A stretch of 64,000 bases of DNA. Origin: Spirochaeta sp. UBA5339. GTDB lineage: Bacteria > Spirochaetota > Spirochaetia > DSM-2461. The stretch is taken from contig DHQL01000025.1 of assembly GCA_002408085.1 (NCBI GenBank), forward strand, positions 167,811-231,810. Reading direction: 5' to 3'. How positions within the stretch are numbered: position 1 is the first letter of the stretch; each line of letters opens with the position of its first letter. The translations under genes and the position numbers were made by a program. Below the pieces are notes generated by a model, which worked only from the letters and a program-made list of their open reading frames with translations, was not told where the DNA came from and searched no databases. Below are positions 15,800 through 24,634 of the stretch, one piece after another.

Positions 15800-18316
15800 G
15801 TGCAGGATAATACCGGAAAGGTTTTACCAATAGCCATAGAAGATGAAGTAAAAGAGTCATACCTGAACTATGCCATGTCTGTTATCGTCAGCCGTGCGCT
15901 GCCCGATGTCAGAGACGGCCTGAAACCAGTTCATAGAAGAATTCTCTACTCAATGAGTGAGATGGGACTGAGAAACGACAGACCTTACAAAAAGTGCGGT
16001 CGTATCGTCGGAGATGTTCTTGGTAAGTTCCATCCCCACGGAGACCAGTCAATCTATGACGCGTTGGTTCGTCTGGCCCAGGACTTTTCCCTACGGACCC
16101 CTGTTGTTCAGGGACAGGGAAACTTTGGATCCGTTGACGGCGACCCCCCTGCGGCGATGAGATATACCGAGGCCCGTATGGCCAAGGTAGCCGACGCCAT
16201 TCTGATGGATATCAAGAAGGATACCATCGATTTCGGCCCCAACTACGACGACTCTATGAAGGAGCCACTGATCCTTCCCACAGCCTTCCCAATGCTTCTT
16301 GTAAATGGAGCCAGCGGAATTGCCGTAGGTATGGCCACAAATATGGCTCCCCACAACCTTAAAGAGATCTGCAGCGCCATCTGCGCGGTAATTGATAACA
16401 ATGAAATCGATATTGAGGATCTCCTTAACATTGTTAAGGGACCTGACTTCCCCACGGCCGGTGTAGTTTACGGCAGAGCCGGTTTCAGACAGGCGGCCAT
16501 GACAGGCCGCGGAAAGATCGCTGTCCGCGCAAGATACCATCTGGAAGAGATGACAGCTGAAAAAGACGCCATTATCGTGACCGAAATTCCCTATATGGTG
16601 AATAAGGCCAACCTGGTTGTCAGAATCGCGGAACTGGTAAGAGAGAAGAAGATTGAGGGAATTTCCGATCTGAGAGACGAATCAGACAGAAACGGTATGA
16701 GAATCGTTATGGAGCTGAAACGGAATGTCTCTCCCAAGGTCGTTCTCAACCTCCTTTTCTCCCATACAAACCTTCAGGTCAACTTTAATGTAAATAACCT
16801 GGCCCTTGTAGACGGAATGCCCAAGGTCTGTACGCTGAGAAATCTTCTGGATTACTTTATCCATCACAGACAGATTGTTATCAGAAGAAGATCAGAATAT
16901 GAACTGAAAAAGGCGAAAGCCAGAGCCCACATCCTTCAGGGACTGAAAATTGCTCTGGAAAATATTGATGAAGTTGTTGAGATTATCAAGAAGTCATCCA
17001 ATGTTAATATGGCCCGGGCCAACCTGATGGAGAGATTTGACTTCTCCGAGGTGCAGGCACAGGCTATTCTGGATATGAGACTCCAGAAGCTTACCAGCCT
17101 TGAAACCCAGAAGATCCTGGATGAACTGGCAGAAATTCTGAAATATATTGACTATCTTGAAGATCTTTTGGCGCATGAAGAGAAAATCCTCGGCGTTGTA
17201 AAAGACGAAACCATGGAAGTGGCCGAAAAGTACGGTGACGAGAGACGTACAGAGATCCGCCCCGAAGAGATCGGCTCCATGAATATGGAAGACTTTATTG
17301 AGAAAGAGGACATGGTTGTTCTTATCTCAAACAGAGGATTTATCAAGAGAATTCCCTTTACTGCCTATAAAGAGCAGGGAAGGGGCGGAAAAGGCTCCAA
17401 CTCTGCCATTCTGAAGGACGGGGACTTTATTGAGCATATCTTCCTGGCCAATACCCACAGTTATATTCTCTTCGTAACCAGTGCCGGTAAGGCCTACTGG
17501 CTGAAGGTTTATGAGATTCCCGAGGGATCCAGAGCCTCCAGAGGAAAACATCTGAAAACGATGTTTGAGTTTGAGGGTGAGGAAGAGATAACAACAATGG
17601 TTCCTCTTGAAGACTTTTCAGAGGACTCATTCCTTTTTATGGCTACCCAGAAGGGTGTTGTAAAGAGAGTTTCTACATATGACTTCAGAAATGCCAAAAC
17701 CAGAGGTATTATCGCCATAAACCTGGATGAGGATGATCACCTTGTTTCCGCCGAACTGACAGACGGAACAAAGGATGTGATGATTATTACCAGAAACGGT
17801 AAGGGTCTCCGGTTTCCTGAGGAATCTGTCCGCTGTATGGGAAGAAACTCCCACGGTGTACGAGGTATCAGACTCAACGGTGATGATATTCTTATCGGAG
17901 TAGCCGTAGTTTCCGAAGAGAACCAGCTCTTCCTGATCTCCGAAAACGGATATGGAAAGAGAACAGAGTTCTCCGATTTTAATCCTCACGGAAGAGGAAC
18001 CCAGGGTCAGAAGGCTTACAATGTAAATGAAAAGTCCGGAAAACTTGTTTCAGCCCTGTCTGCCTGCGGAAGTGATACCCTGATCTGTATAACCAGTCTT
18101 GGTAAGGCGATCCGCCTTAACCTGGATACCATATCGGTAATCGGAAGAAATGCATTCGGTGTAAGAATTGTTAATATTGCCGACAGCGATACTCTTGTGG
18201 GAGTGGCTGTACAGCAGAAGGAAGATGATGAAGAGGAAAGTTCTGATGAAGTAAATGAAGCTTCAGAATCCTCTGAAACACCTGCTGCTGATGTTTCACG
18301 TGAAACAGAAGAGTAG
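15800..18316 (+). CDS. gyrA: DNA gyrase subunit A with acidic tail containing parS
   Basis: 838 aa from GTG 15800, with AGGAG upstream. The cleavage domain contains the active-site Tyr in AAMRYTEARM (about residue 122) and the quinolone-region sequence HPHGDQSIYDALVR. The C-terminal beta-pinwheel includes the GyrA-box-like segment QGRGGKGS. The last 35 or so residues are strongly acidic. The codons for DVSRET at the end are formed by a perfect 16-bp parS site. A strong terminator follows at 18339-18365. Confidence 0.97.
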   Translation: MQDNTGKVLPIAIEDEVKESYLNYAMSVIVSRALPDVRDGLKPVHRRILYSMSEMGLRNDRPYKKCGRIVGDVLGKFHPHGDQSIYDALVRLAQDFSLRTPVVQGQGNFGSVDGDPPAAMRYTEARMAKVADAILMDIKKDTIDFGPNYDDSMKEPLILPTAFPMLLVNGASGIAVGMATNMAPHNLKEICSAICAVIDNNEIDIEDLLNIVKGPDFPTAGVVYGRAGFRQAAMTGRGKIAVRARYHLEEMTAEKDAIIVTEIPYMVNKANLVVRIAELVREKKIEGISDLRDESDRNGMRIVMELKRNVSPKVVLNLLFSHTNLQVNFNVNNLALVDGMPKVCTLRNLLDYFIHHRQIVIRRRSEYELKKAKARAHILQGLKIALENIDEVVEIIKKSSNVNMARANLMERFDFSEVQAQAILDMRLQKLTSLETQKILDELAEILKYIDYLEDLLAHEEKILGVVKDETMEVAEKYGDERRTEIRPEEIGSMNMEDFIEKEDMVVLISNRGFIKRIPFTAYKEQGRGGKGSNSAILKDGDFIEHIFLANTHSYILFVTSAGKAYWLKVYEIPEGSRASRGKHLKTMFEFEGEEEITTMVPLEDFSEDSFLFMATQKGVVKRVSTYDFRNAKTRGIIAINLDEDDHLVSAELTDGTKDVMIITRNGKGLRFPEESVRCMGRNSHGVRGIRLNGDDILIGVAVVSEENQLFLISENGYGKRTEFSDFNPHGRGTQGQKAYNVNEKSGKLVSALSACGSDTLICITSLGKAIRLNLDTISVIGRNAFGVRIVNIADSDTLVGVAVQQKEDDEEESSDEVNEASESSETPAADVSRETEE
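18292..18307. promoter_or_regulatory. parS: parS site 1 (inside gyrA)
   Basis: TGTTTCACGTGAAACA, the exact consensus ParB-binding palindrome known from Bacillus subtilis and many bacteria, lies within the final codons of gyrA. parA and parB are 2.1 kb away. Confidence 0.95.
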
Positions 18317-18338
18317 GTAGTAAAACAAAAAAAACAGT

Positions 18339-18365
18339 GGCCGCACCATATGGTGCGGCCTTTTT
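18339..18365 (+). terminator. Terminator of gyrBA
   Basis: GGCCGCACCA and TGGTGCGGCC form a perfect 10-bp stem with a 2-nt loop (18339-18360), followed by TTTTT. Confidence 0.9.
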
Positions 18366-18408
18366 GATTCACTTGAAACAGCAGTAACAAGATTTTAACT
18401 GTGGTTTC

Positions 18409-18645
18409 TTAATCTTCTGGAAGCTTATCAAACTCCATCCTTTTACTGTTTATCCATTCCTGCATCTTTTGAGGGTCCTCCATAATCTCCCTCATTCTGT
18501 TCATGGCTTCCAGATGTGGCCTATCCTGTATTTTCAGCATTTCCATTCCATGGTTTCTGCTTATCTCTGCCATCTCTTCAAATGTCGGAGCATTAAACTC
18601 CCTTTCGCATGCCCCGCCGAGATCTTTACACTTCATAGTTTTCAT
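18409..18645 (-). CDS. DUF1059-like small protein
   Basis: 78 aa. The N-terminal half (MKCKDLGGACEREFNAPTFEEM, then a His) resembles DUF1059, with two Cys and a His that could bind metal; the C-terminal half is helical, Met-rich and charged. Good AGGAG site before the ATG. It lies between the two parS sites. Function unknown; expression is supported only by the ribosome binding site and family resemblance. Confidence 0.6.
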   Translation of the reverse strand: MKTMKCKDLGGACEREFNAPTFEEMAEISRNHGMEMLKIQDRPHLEAMNRMREIMEDPQKMQEWINSKRMEFDKLPED

Positions 18646-18733
18646 TTCTGACTCCTGTTCTTAATACTTTAGTTCGAGAGAATTGATTTTTCAAAGATGG
18701 GAAATATTTCTGAAGAGTTTAATTCAAGGGAAA

Positions 18734-18749
18734 TGTTTCACGTGAAACA
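18734..18749. promoter_or_regulatory. parS: parS site 2 (intergenic)
   Basis: A second perfect TGTTTCACGTGAAACA, 442 bp from the first, in the 261-bp gap between the DUF1059 gene and add. Two sites so close to parAB and to the origin support a chromosomal ParABS centromere. Confidence 0.95.
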
Positions 18750-18803
18750 GTGAGGGAGGATGGAGGGAATCAGGCATATCTGTCCTGTGTATAAATTGGG
18801 GAT

Positions 18804-18830
18804 AAAAAAAGGAATGCCCGAGGGGATTCC
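18804..18830 (-). terminator. Terminator of add
   Basis: GGAATGCCC (18811-18819) pairs, with one mismatch, with GGGGATTCC (18822-18830); on the minus strand seven T follow (A run 18804-18810). It lies 77 bp past the add stop codon. Confidence 0.75.
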
Positions 18831-18906
18831 TTTAAATCACTGGTATTAATACATTTAGTGCAAGTCCAATGGGACTGCTGGGGTAAAACCGGCTGTGGAA
18901 AAGATG

Positions 18907-19986
18907 TTAAGAGTTTTCTCTGACGAAGAGATTAACAGCTGCGGAATAGGATTCCTTCATCCTGATTTTCTGATCCTCTGACAGGAAGGAAGCCTCTATG
19001 GTATTCATGTTTATTTTGACCAGTTCTTTAAAGGTAAAGTCAAAGTTCTTGATTATAGTAAAGTAATCGTCCACAAGATTGGCGTTCTGTATGGTGGGAT
19101 CGTCGGAACTGATCGATACGGGTACATTTTTTCTGAAAAGCCGGGGCAGGGGATGGCTGGGGGTATCGGACCAGGCGGCTGTCTGAAAATTAGAGATTAC
19201 ACACTGACAGAGATAGATCTGTCTCTCAATCAGCTGAAGCTGGAGTTTTTCATCATGAATTGCAGAAACTCCGTGGCCGATACGGTCTGCATGGAGCTTA
19301 TCGATGGCAGTCCATATCTGACTTGAATCAGTGACCTCACCGGCATGTATATCAATCTTGTGGATTCCTATGCTCTTAACAAAGTCAAAAAACTTCACGA
19401 AAGCCTCGGGAGGATAGTTCGTCTCATCCCCTGCCAGATCAACACCGACAATACTGTCGATATTCAGATCAAGCATCTTCTTGTAGAGATCGATCATCTC
19501 TTCAGCAGTCTGCTTCCCCCTGTTGAAGGTCAGCAGATATTTGATATTAAGTCCGGTCTGTCTTGCAGCCGCATCGGAGGCTTCAATAACGAGTTTGGTA
19601 ATATCTATCCTGTCAAAATCATTTACCAGGGCGTAGTGTTCGGGGGAGAATCGGAGTTCAATATAGTGATGCCCCTCTTTTTTAATGTTCTGTACTGAGT
19701 TGAAGACGACTCTGGAAACATCATCCAGGGATTTATACCAGTTGTTATGAAACTTGCCCAGAAAGAGAAGAAAATCTGAATCATGGTCCTTTGGAAACTG
19801 ACAGTATTCTTTAAATTTGACTTTATCTCTGGGAGTATCCAGATCATTTTTGATAGAAAGGTCATAGAGGGTATCCAGATCAAAGGTACCCTCTAAATGT
19901 CTGTGAAGTTCTATTTTTGGAAACTTATATAATAAATCTTTATCTAGTAAAGATTTACTGAAATCATTCTTTAATGAAGCACTCAT
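18907..19986 (-). CDS. add: Adenosine deaminase family protein
   Basis: 359 aa TIM-barrel metal hydrolase. Zinc ligands and catalytic residues are in the expected order: HRHLEG (about 28-33), IDIHAGE with the catalytic Glu (about 212), DRIGHG, and SISSDDP near the C terminus. The reaction is deamination of adenosine to inosine, although adenine deaminases share this fold. AAGGA precedes the ATG. It stands alone with its own terminator. Confidence 0.88.
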   Translation of the reverse strand: MSASLKNDFSKSLLDKDLLYKFPKIELHRHLEGTFDLDTLYDLSIKNDLDTPRDKVKFKEYCQFPKDHDSDFLLFLGKFHNNWYKSLDDVSRVVFNSVQNIKKEGHHYIELRFSPEHYALVNDFDRIDITKLVIEASDAAARQTGLNIKYLLTFNRGKQTAEEMIDLYKKMLDLNIDSIVGVDLAGDETNYPPEAFVKFFDFVKSIGIHKIDIHAGEVTDSSQIWTAIDKLHADRIGHGVSAIHDEKLQLQLIERQIYLCQCVISNFQTAAWSDTPSHPLPRLFRKNVPVSISSDDPTIQNANLVDDYFTIIKNFDFTFKELVKINMNTIEASFLSEDQKIRMKESYSAAVNLFVRENS

Positions 19987-20099
19987 TCTTGGTTCCTTAA
20001 TATAGATAATGCTATGAAAGACCGTATCTAGAAATTTAAAGCATAAAATGAAAAAATCAAGCTTTATAAATTATCGGAACAAAGTGCCAAAAAAAGAAC

Positions 20100-20324
20100 C
20101 TAAACTGATTCTACTGATTTAACTTCGGGGATCTGTTTTTTCAGGTATGCTTCTACACCCTGTTTCAGTGTCATCTGAGACATGGGACAACCTGCACAGG
20201 CTCCCTGAAGCTTGACCATTACCGTTCCGTCTTCTTTAACTTCTATAAGTTCAATATCTCCACCGTCTGCCTGCAGAGAGGGTCTTACATCATCCAGAGC
20301 TTTCTGTACCTGTTCTGTAATCAT
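20100..20324 (-). CDS. NifU C-terminal-domain (Nfu-type) iron-sulfur carrier
   Basis: 74 aa, only the Nfu domain. The CAGCPMS motif (Cys43 and Cys46) is the pair that binds a bridging 4Fe-4S cluster in dimeric Nfu proteins; it begins with the typical VRPSLQADGGDIELIEV. It likely transfers clusters to target enzymes. AGGAG precedes the ATG. It is divergent from parA, with no other Fe-S genes next to it. Confidence 0.9.
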   Translation of the reverse strand: MITEQVQKALDDVRPSLQADGGDIELIEVKEDGTVMVKLQGACAGCPMSQMTLKQGVEAYLKKQIPEVKSVESV

Positions 20325-20419
20325 TCTTTAAATCTCCTGTTATAGAGGAATAACTGAATTATCCTTAATAAATCAAAGGTAGTAAATATAAAGTTATTGG
20401 TCAACATTGAATGATTGAA

Positions 20420-20448
20420 GTGACAAGAAATAACTGTTCGGATATAAT
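20420..20448 (+). promoter_or_regulatory. parAB promoter giving a leaderless message
   Basis: GTGACA (20420-20425), 17 bp, perfect TATAAT (20443-20448). The expected start point is 20455-20456, the A of the parA start codon. No ribosome binding site is present. Confidence 0.7.
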
Positions 20449-20455
20449 TCTGCCT

Positions 20456-21229
20456 ATGGCAAAAGTTGTAGTATTTGCAAATCAGAAAGGCGGTGTGGGA
20501 AAGACCACTACCACCGTTAATATCGGTGCCTATATGGCAGAAGCGGGAAAGAAAGTTCTTCTTGTTGATTTTGATCCCCAGGGAAACCTTTCCAGCAGCC
20601 TTGGAATAACCAATACAGAAAAGAGTGTATATGAAGTGCTTTTGGGAGAGGTTGCTGCCAGGGATGCTGTTCAGAGTACTCCTCAGGAGAATCTCTTTAT
20701 ACTGCCCTCGAATCTGAACCTTTCAGGAGCGACCATTGAGCTCAGCAAGTCGGACAAGAAGGATTCTCTGCAGTATCTGAAAAACGGACTTAATCCTTTA
20801 AAGAGTTCATATGACTATATTCTTATAGACTGTCCCCCCTCACTGGGCGTACTGACGGTGAACGGTTTTGTTGCGGCGGACACCGTACTGATTCCACTTC
20901 AGTGTGAATACTTTGCTCTGGAGGGATTGAAGTATATGTACTCCATGACCATCAAAAGAATTCAGAAGTCTGTAAATCCGAATCTTAAAATTGCCGGAAT
21001 AATTTTTACCATGTATGATTCAAGAACCAATCTTGGAAAGGAAGTTATCAAGAGTGTTCAGGATACATTCAAGCAGCATCCTGAAATGGTTTTCCATACA
21101 GTCATTCCAAGAAATATCCGTCTCTCCGAGGCTCCCTCCCATGGTGTTCCTATCAATCACTATGACAGGAACTGTATCGGAGCAAAATGCTATGAGAAAC
21201 TAACCAAAGAGGTTTTAAAACGTGTCTAA
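20456..21229 (+). CDS. parA: Chromosome-partitioning ATPase ParA/Soj
   Basis: 257 aa from ATG 20456 (MAKVVVFANQKGGVGKTTT), the usual Soj start and length; an in-frame ATG at 20411 would put the promoter inside the gene. The deviant Walker A KGGVGKTTT and YDYILIDCPPSLG are intact. It forms ATP-dependent gradients that move ParB-parS complexes. parB overlaps its end by 8 nt. The predicted message is leaderless. Confidence 0.95.
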   Translation: MAKVVVFANQKGGVGKTTTTVNIGAYMAEAGKKVLLVDFDPQGNLSSSLGITNTEKSVYEVLLGEVAARDAVQSTPQENLFILPSNLNLSGATIELSKSDKKDSLQYLKNGLNPLKSSYDYILIDCPPSLGVLTVNGFVAADTVLIPLQCEYFALEGLKYMYSMTIKRIQKSVNPNLKIAGIIFTMYDSRTNLGKEVIKSVQDTFKQHPEMVFHTVIPRNIRLSEAPSHGVPINHYDRNCIGAKCYEKLTKEVLKRV

Positions 21230-22109
21230 GAAAAAAGCCCTCGGGGGCATGGGGCTTGATGCTCTGCTGAGTCTCGATGAGAACAGTGAACAGGAGAACA
21301 TCTCCCTTCCCGAGGATATTCAGTCTGCCGTACAGGAGCTTGAAATAAGTTCCATCAAGGCCAATCCCGATCAGCCCAGAAAGATCTTTTCAGAGGAGTC
21401 CCTCCAGGAGCTTGCAGACTCTATATCCTCCAGGGGAGTAATTCAGCCCATCCTCGTAGAGAGAAGTGGAGAAGAGTATCTTATTATTGCCGGTGAACGA
21501 AGGTTCAGAGCCTCCCAGATAGCCGGTAAATCGGAAATTCCCGCCATTGTCAGGGATTTTACAGAAGAAGAGAAACTTGAAATCGCTCTTATCGAGAATA
21601 TTCAGAGAGAGGATCTGACAGCCATAGAGGAGGCCAGGGCCTATAAGAACATTATGGATCATCTTGATCTGAACCAGCAGCAGGTGGCCGAGAAGGTCGG
21701 CAAGAAAAGGTCCACCATTGCCAACAGCCTTCGTCTTCTTAATCTGCCCGAGGATATTCAGGAGTCCCTGAATCAGGGGAATATCACAGCCGGTCATGCC
21801 AGAGCCATTCTTGCGGTGATCAATCCTGCAGACCAGAAAATACTGCACTCCAGAATCAGGGATGAGGGTCTCTCAGTCAGGGCAACAGAGGGTATGGTTG
21901 AGGATCTGAACCAGGGTAAACGTCTCCAATCAAAGGAGAAGAAGAGTCTTCCCAAGAACAAAATTCCCGAGATACTGGGGATTGAGCAAAAATTTATCGA
22001 TCATTTTGGTACAAGGGTTCAGGTGAAGGGAAATCTCAAGAAGGGAAAAATTGAGATTTCCTATTTTTCAGAAGAGGATCTGGAGCGGATCTTCGATCTT
22101 ATCTCCTGA
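21222..22109 (+). CDS. parB: Chromosome-partitioning protein ParB/Spo0J
   Basis: 295 aa from GTG 21222, with AGAGG upstream. The start KKKALGGMGLDALL is typical of chromosomal ParB. The N-terminal CTPase domain has the GERRFRA motif (about residues 90-97); a helix-turn-helix (about 140-190, QQVAEKVGKKRSTIANSLRLL) reads parS; the C terminus dimerises. Translation is coupled to parA. Two perfect parS sites are 3-4 kb away. Confidence 0.96.
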   Translation: MSKKKALGGMGLDALLSLDENSEQENISLPEDIQSAVQELEISSIKANPDQPRKIFSEESLQELADSISSRGVIQPILVERSGEEYLIIAGERRFRASQIAGKSEIPAIVRDFTEEEKLEIALIENIQREDLTAIEEARAYKNIMDHLDLNQQQVAEKVGKKRSTIANSLRLLNLPEDIQESLNQGNITAGHARAILAVINPADQKILHSRIRDEGLSVRATEGMVEDLNQGKRLQSKEKKSLPKNKIPEILGIEQKFIDHFGTRVQVKGNLKKGKIEISYFSEEDLERIFDLIS

Positions 22110-22132
22110 TCCCCTTCTTATTATTAAGTATT

Positions 22133-22163
22133 AATCAGCATAGAAATGTGCTGATTTTTTTTT
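22133..22163 (+). terminator. parB terminator within the 3' end of the DUF4954 gene
   Basis: AATCAGCA (22133-22140) pairs with TGCTGATT (22149-22156), followed by a T run to 22163. The hairpin includes the stop codon of the convergent DUF4954 gene. Confidence 0.75.
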
Positions 22164-24282
22164 CAAGAATTTCAGCGTCCTCGGCAGCCTTCTTGATAAA
22201 GCTGTTTTCATCAAGGGATCCGAGAACTGCATCCCGTTCCTCCTCTGATTCGTACATCATATTCCGGAAGGGGTTGCTGTAGTCCTTGGCCCTGGACTGA
22301 TAACAGCCTTCGGTCAGCCTGCGGCTGATTTTTTCCGCATCCTCAAAAAGCCTGTTCAGTGCATCTGAGCCGGGACTAATGGATTCCAGTACCATAACCT
22401 CCTTAAGGGAAGACAGAGCATGTCCCAGGAGCTCCCCCTGATAGTCTGCAGCCTCATTCTTGTAGAACTGGTGGATCTTTTCCCAGCTGTCCACCCGGCT
22501 CTCTTCAATGTCATTAAGAAGAGCCTCAACTCGGGAGCCTGGAATCAGTTGTCCGCCGACATTTTCCCACTCACCTCTTGCTCCTGCAGTGGTGAATTTC
22601 TCTGCAATAGTTGAAGAATCAGCGGATTCTTCAACTATTGTCTTTACAGCATAGTAGATCAGCATATCCCTGTAGTCTCTATAGGACTCACAGGGCTTGA
22701 GAATTCTAACCTCACGTCTGCCGCTCTCTATCTCATCCATATTTATCCAGTGAATACTTTCACTGCAGAGGTAGTCATGGGGTGACGACGCACCGGAGGC
22801 CTTGTACTCATCAGAGACGCTGACCGCATTTCTCAGAAGCTCCATGGCGGTGAATATCTCGTTGACCGTGTCGGGAGCAAGGTAGTCGAAGGTAATAAGG
22901 TGACTCTTCTCTATCCTCATGTCCCGTGCGCCGTACTTCCAGGCATTACGTGCAAGGGCATACATATTGTACCTGAACCAGTAGGCCGGACGGATCAGCA
23001 GACAGTTATAACTCTCACTGTTGGAGATCAGGGAGAAGGGAAGGGGGTTATCTATCTCAGCAGGATAGGCTCCCTTGACCAGAAGGTTGAATGAAGCAAA
23101 GCGGCAGTTGTGTTTCAGGCTGGTACTAAGTCCCGGCCAGAAACCGCGGCCCGCCAGAATTTCACCGTCATTTCCCCTTGAGTTATGGTTGGACCCGATA
23201 GTGGCTCCGGAAGCCATATTACTCTGGCCCAGTATTGTGGAGGCGCAGAGAAAGGAGCTGTTATGGTGCTGTTCGTGACCGGGATAGATCAGAGCATTGA
23301 GGACCTCACAGCAGGATATAGTTGAGTTATTGCCCAGAAATGAGTTGATCAGCCTGGCGCCGTACTTCAGATTGGTATGGTCATCCATAATAAAACGGAC
23401 CGCCTTGGAGCCGTAAAATATATGACATCCGTATCCGACGATACCATTGACCATCTCAACACCCTCTCCGATCTGGGACTTGGCCTCGGGAGAACTTTTG
23501 ATAGAAAGGTTCTTCAGTTTATTGGCACCCTTGATATAGGCATCGCTTCCGATGCTTACATCCTTCAGGATACGGCAGTGCTTCAGAACAGAGCGCTTGC
23601 CGATATGACCGTAGTATCCGCGGCTTTTATCGAAGCGGTTCTGGGTCATATCTTTGAGACGTTTCATAAGATCGGGTCTGTTTCTGTATCGGGACCAGAT
23701 CCAGGCATCACCGGCAGTCATGCCGTCAAAGGGTATGATTCCTCGGCCGCCGTTTTCATTGGCGACCTCAACCCATATCCTGATATCCTCTTTTTCCCCA
23801 TCCTTGATAATACCGTTACCGAACTTTGCGTAGTTTGTGGTCACCAGCTCATTTATGTTCTGCAGAATGACCTCGTCATCGATGATGTAGTGAGAGAGAA
23901 GATCTACATTATGAATGGAAATATTTGCACCCAGATCACAGGAAATAATTTTGGAGTTGTAGATTCCAACGGGAAAGGGAACATCGTGGAACTCAAGGTA
24001 GATGTTTTCAAGGTCTCCGATCCGGATAAATCCGTGAAACTGATTGTTCTGCACAAGGGCCGGATTGAAGGCATCGGTCACCAGAATATCATTCCAGTTA
24101 TCAGCAGTGTTGTGGTTCTTGACCAGTACTTCTATTTCATGGGCCGACAACTGGCGGTAAGCGGTTCTTTCGCCGAACTGACGGTTCCGTATATAAAATT
24201 CATCCTTCCCTGCGGGCAGATATTCGGAAGGGATGAAATTATAACCTATCTCTTTTAGTGGACGCTTTTTAATTTCATTCAT
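22135..24282 (-). CDS. DUF4954 protein (left-handed beta-helix)
   Basis: 715 aa, full length for DUF4954, a family found mainly in Bacteroidetes and spirochaetes. Residues about 80-400 contain irregular hexapeptide-like repeats (for example IGSDAYIKGANKLKNLSIKS and GATIGSNHNSRGNDG) as in left-handed beta-helix acyl- or sugar-nucleotide transferases; the C-terminal 250 residues are helical. Probably an enzyme acting on nucleotide sugars or acyl groups, but the reaction is unknown. The start ATG 24282 lies 6 nt after a TATAAT (24294-24289), with TTGCCA 16 bp further upstream, so its message is probably leaderless. Confidence 0.8.
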   Translation of the reverse strand: MNEIKKRPLKEIGYNFIPSEYLPAGKDEFYIRNRQFGERTAYRQLSAHEIEVLVKNHNTADNWNDILVTDAFNPALVQNNQFHGFIRIGDLENIYLEFHDVPFPVGIYNSKIISCDLGANISIHNVDLLSHYIIDDEVILQNINELVTTNYAKFGNGIIKDGEKEDIRIWVEVANENGGRGIIPFDGMTAGDAWIWSRYRNRPDLMKRLKDMTQNRFDKSRGYYGHIGKRSVLKHCRILKDVSIGSDAYIKGANKLKNLSIKSSPEAKSQIGEGVEMVNGIVGYGCHIFYGSKAVRFIMDDHTNLKYGARLINSFLGNNSTISCCEVLNALIYPGHEQHHNSSFLCASTILGQSNMASGATIGSNHNSRGNDGEILAGRGFWPGLSTSLKHNCRFASFNLLVKGAYPAEIDNPLPFSLISNSESYNCLLIRPAYWFRYNMYALARNAWKYGARDMRIEKSHLITFDYLAPDTVNEIFTAMELLRNAVSVSDEYKASGASSPHDYLCSESIHWINMDEIESGRREVRILKPCESYRDYRDMLIYYAVKTIVEESADSSTIAEKFTTAGARGEWENVGGQLIPGSRVEALLNDIEESRVDSWEKIHQFYKNEAADYQGELLGHALSSLKEVMVLESISPGSDALNRLFEDAEKISRRLTEGCYQSRAKDYSNPFRNMMYESEEERDAVLGSLDENSFIKKAAEDAEILEKKISTFLC

Positions 24283-24288
24283 AGCCCC

Positions 24289-24316
24289 ATTATATTTAAA
24301 AAAAACACCATGGCAA
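24289..24316 (-). promoter_or_regulatory. Promoter of the DUF4954 gene (leaderless)
   Basis: On the minus strand TTGCCA (24316-24311), 16 bp, TATAAT (24294-24289), then six bases and the ATG. The start point is predicted to be the A of ATG. GGGG lies only 2 nt before the start, too close to serve as a ribosome binding site. Confidence 0.6.
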
Positions 24317-24358
24317 GAACAAAAAAAACAGCCATTTAAATCATTTTCATTTCAAGGC

Positions 24359-24387
24359 TTGACAAAGATTAGGTCTTAAGATATTTT
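24359..24387 (+). promoter_or_regulatory. Promoter of the tRNA cluster
   Basis: Perfect TTGACA (24359-24364), 17 bp, TATTTT (24382-24387). Transcription would start near 24394, 8 bases before the first tRNA. Confidence 0.7.
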
Positions 24388-24401
24388 TACCTACGGTTTT
24401 T

Positions 24402-24486
24402 GGAGAGGTGTCCGAGCGGTCGAAGGATCTGGTCTTGAAAACCAGCGTAGGGAGACCTACCGTGGGTTCGAATCCCACCCTCTCCG
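24402..24486 (+). tRNA. tRNA-Ser(TGA)
   Basis: Acceptor GGAGAGG/CCTCTCC, anticodon stem CTGGT/ACCAG with loop CTTGAAA (anticodon TGA), a long class II variable arm and the T-loop GGTTCGAATCC. CCA is not encoded. Confidence 0.97.
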
Positions 24487-24541
24487 TAGTTTTTTAGACC
24501 GCTATAGAGTAAAATAGTTTTTCTGGTTTGAAAGACAAACT

Positions 24542-24629
24542 GGAGAGGTGACCGAGTTGGCCGAAGGTGGCACCCTGCTAAGGTGTTGTGCGGGTAACCG
24601 CACCGAGGGTTCGAATCCCTCCCTCTCCG
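24542..24629 (+). tRNA. tRNA-Ser(GCT)
   Basis: Same acceptor stem as its neighbour; anticodon loop CTGCTAA gives GCT. Long variable arm (TGCGGGTAACCGCA). CCA is not encoded. Confidence 0.97.
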
Positions 24630-24634
24630 TACTT

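Noticed and set aside
18836..18906. Possible riboswitch-like hairpins (GTCCAATGGGAC) downstream of add
   Set aside because: Only one short stem is present, no known motif fits, and it is at the 3' side of add.
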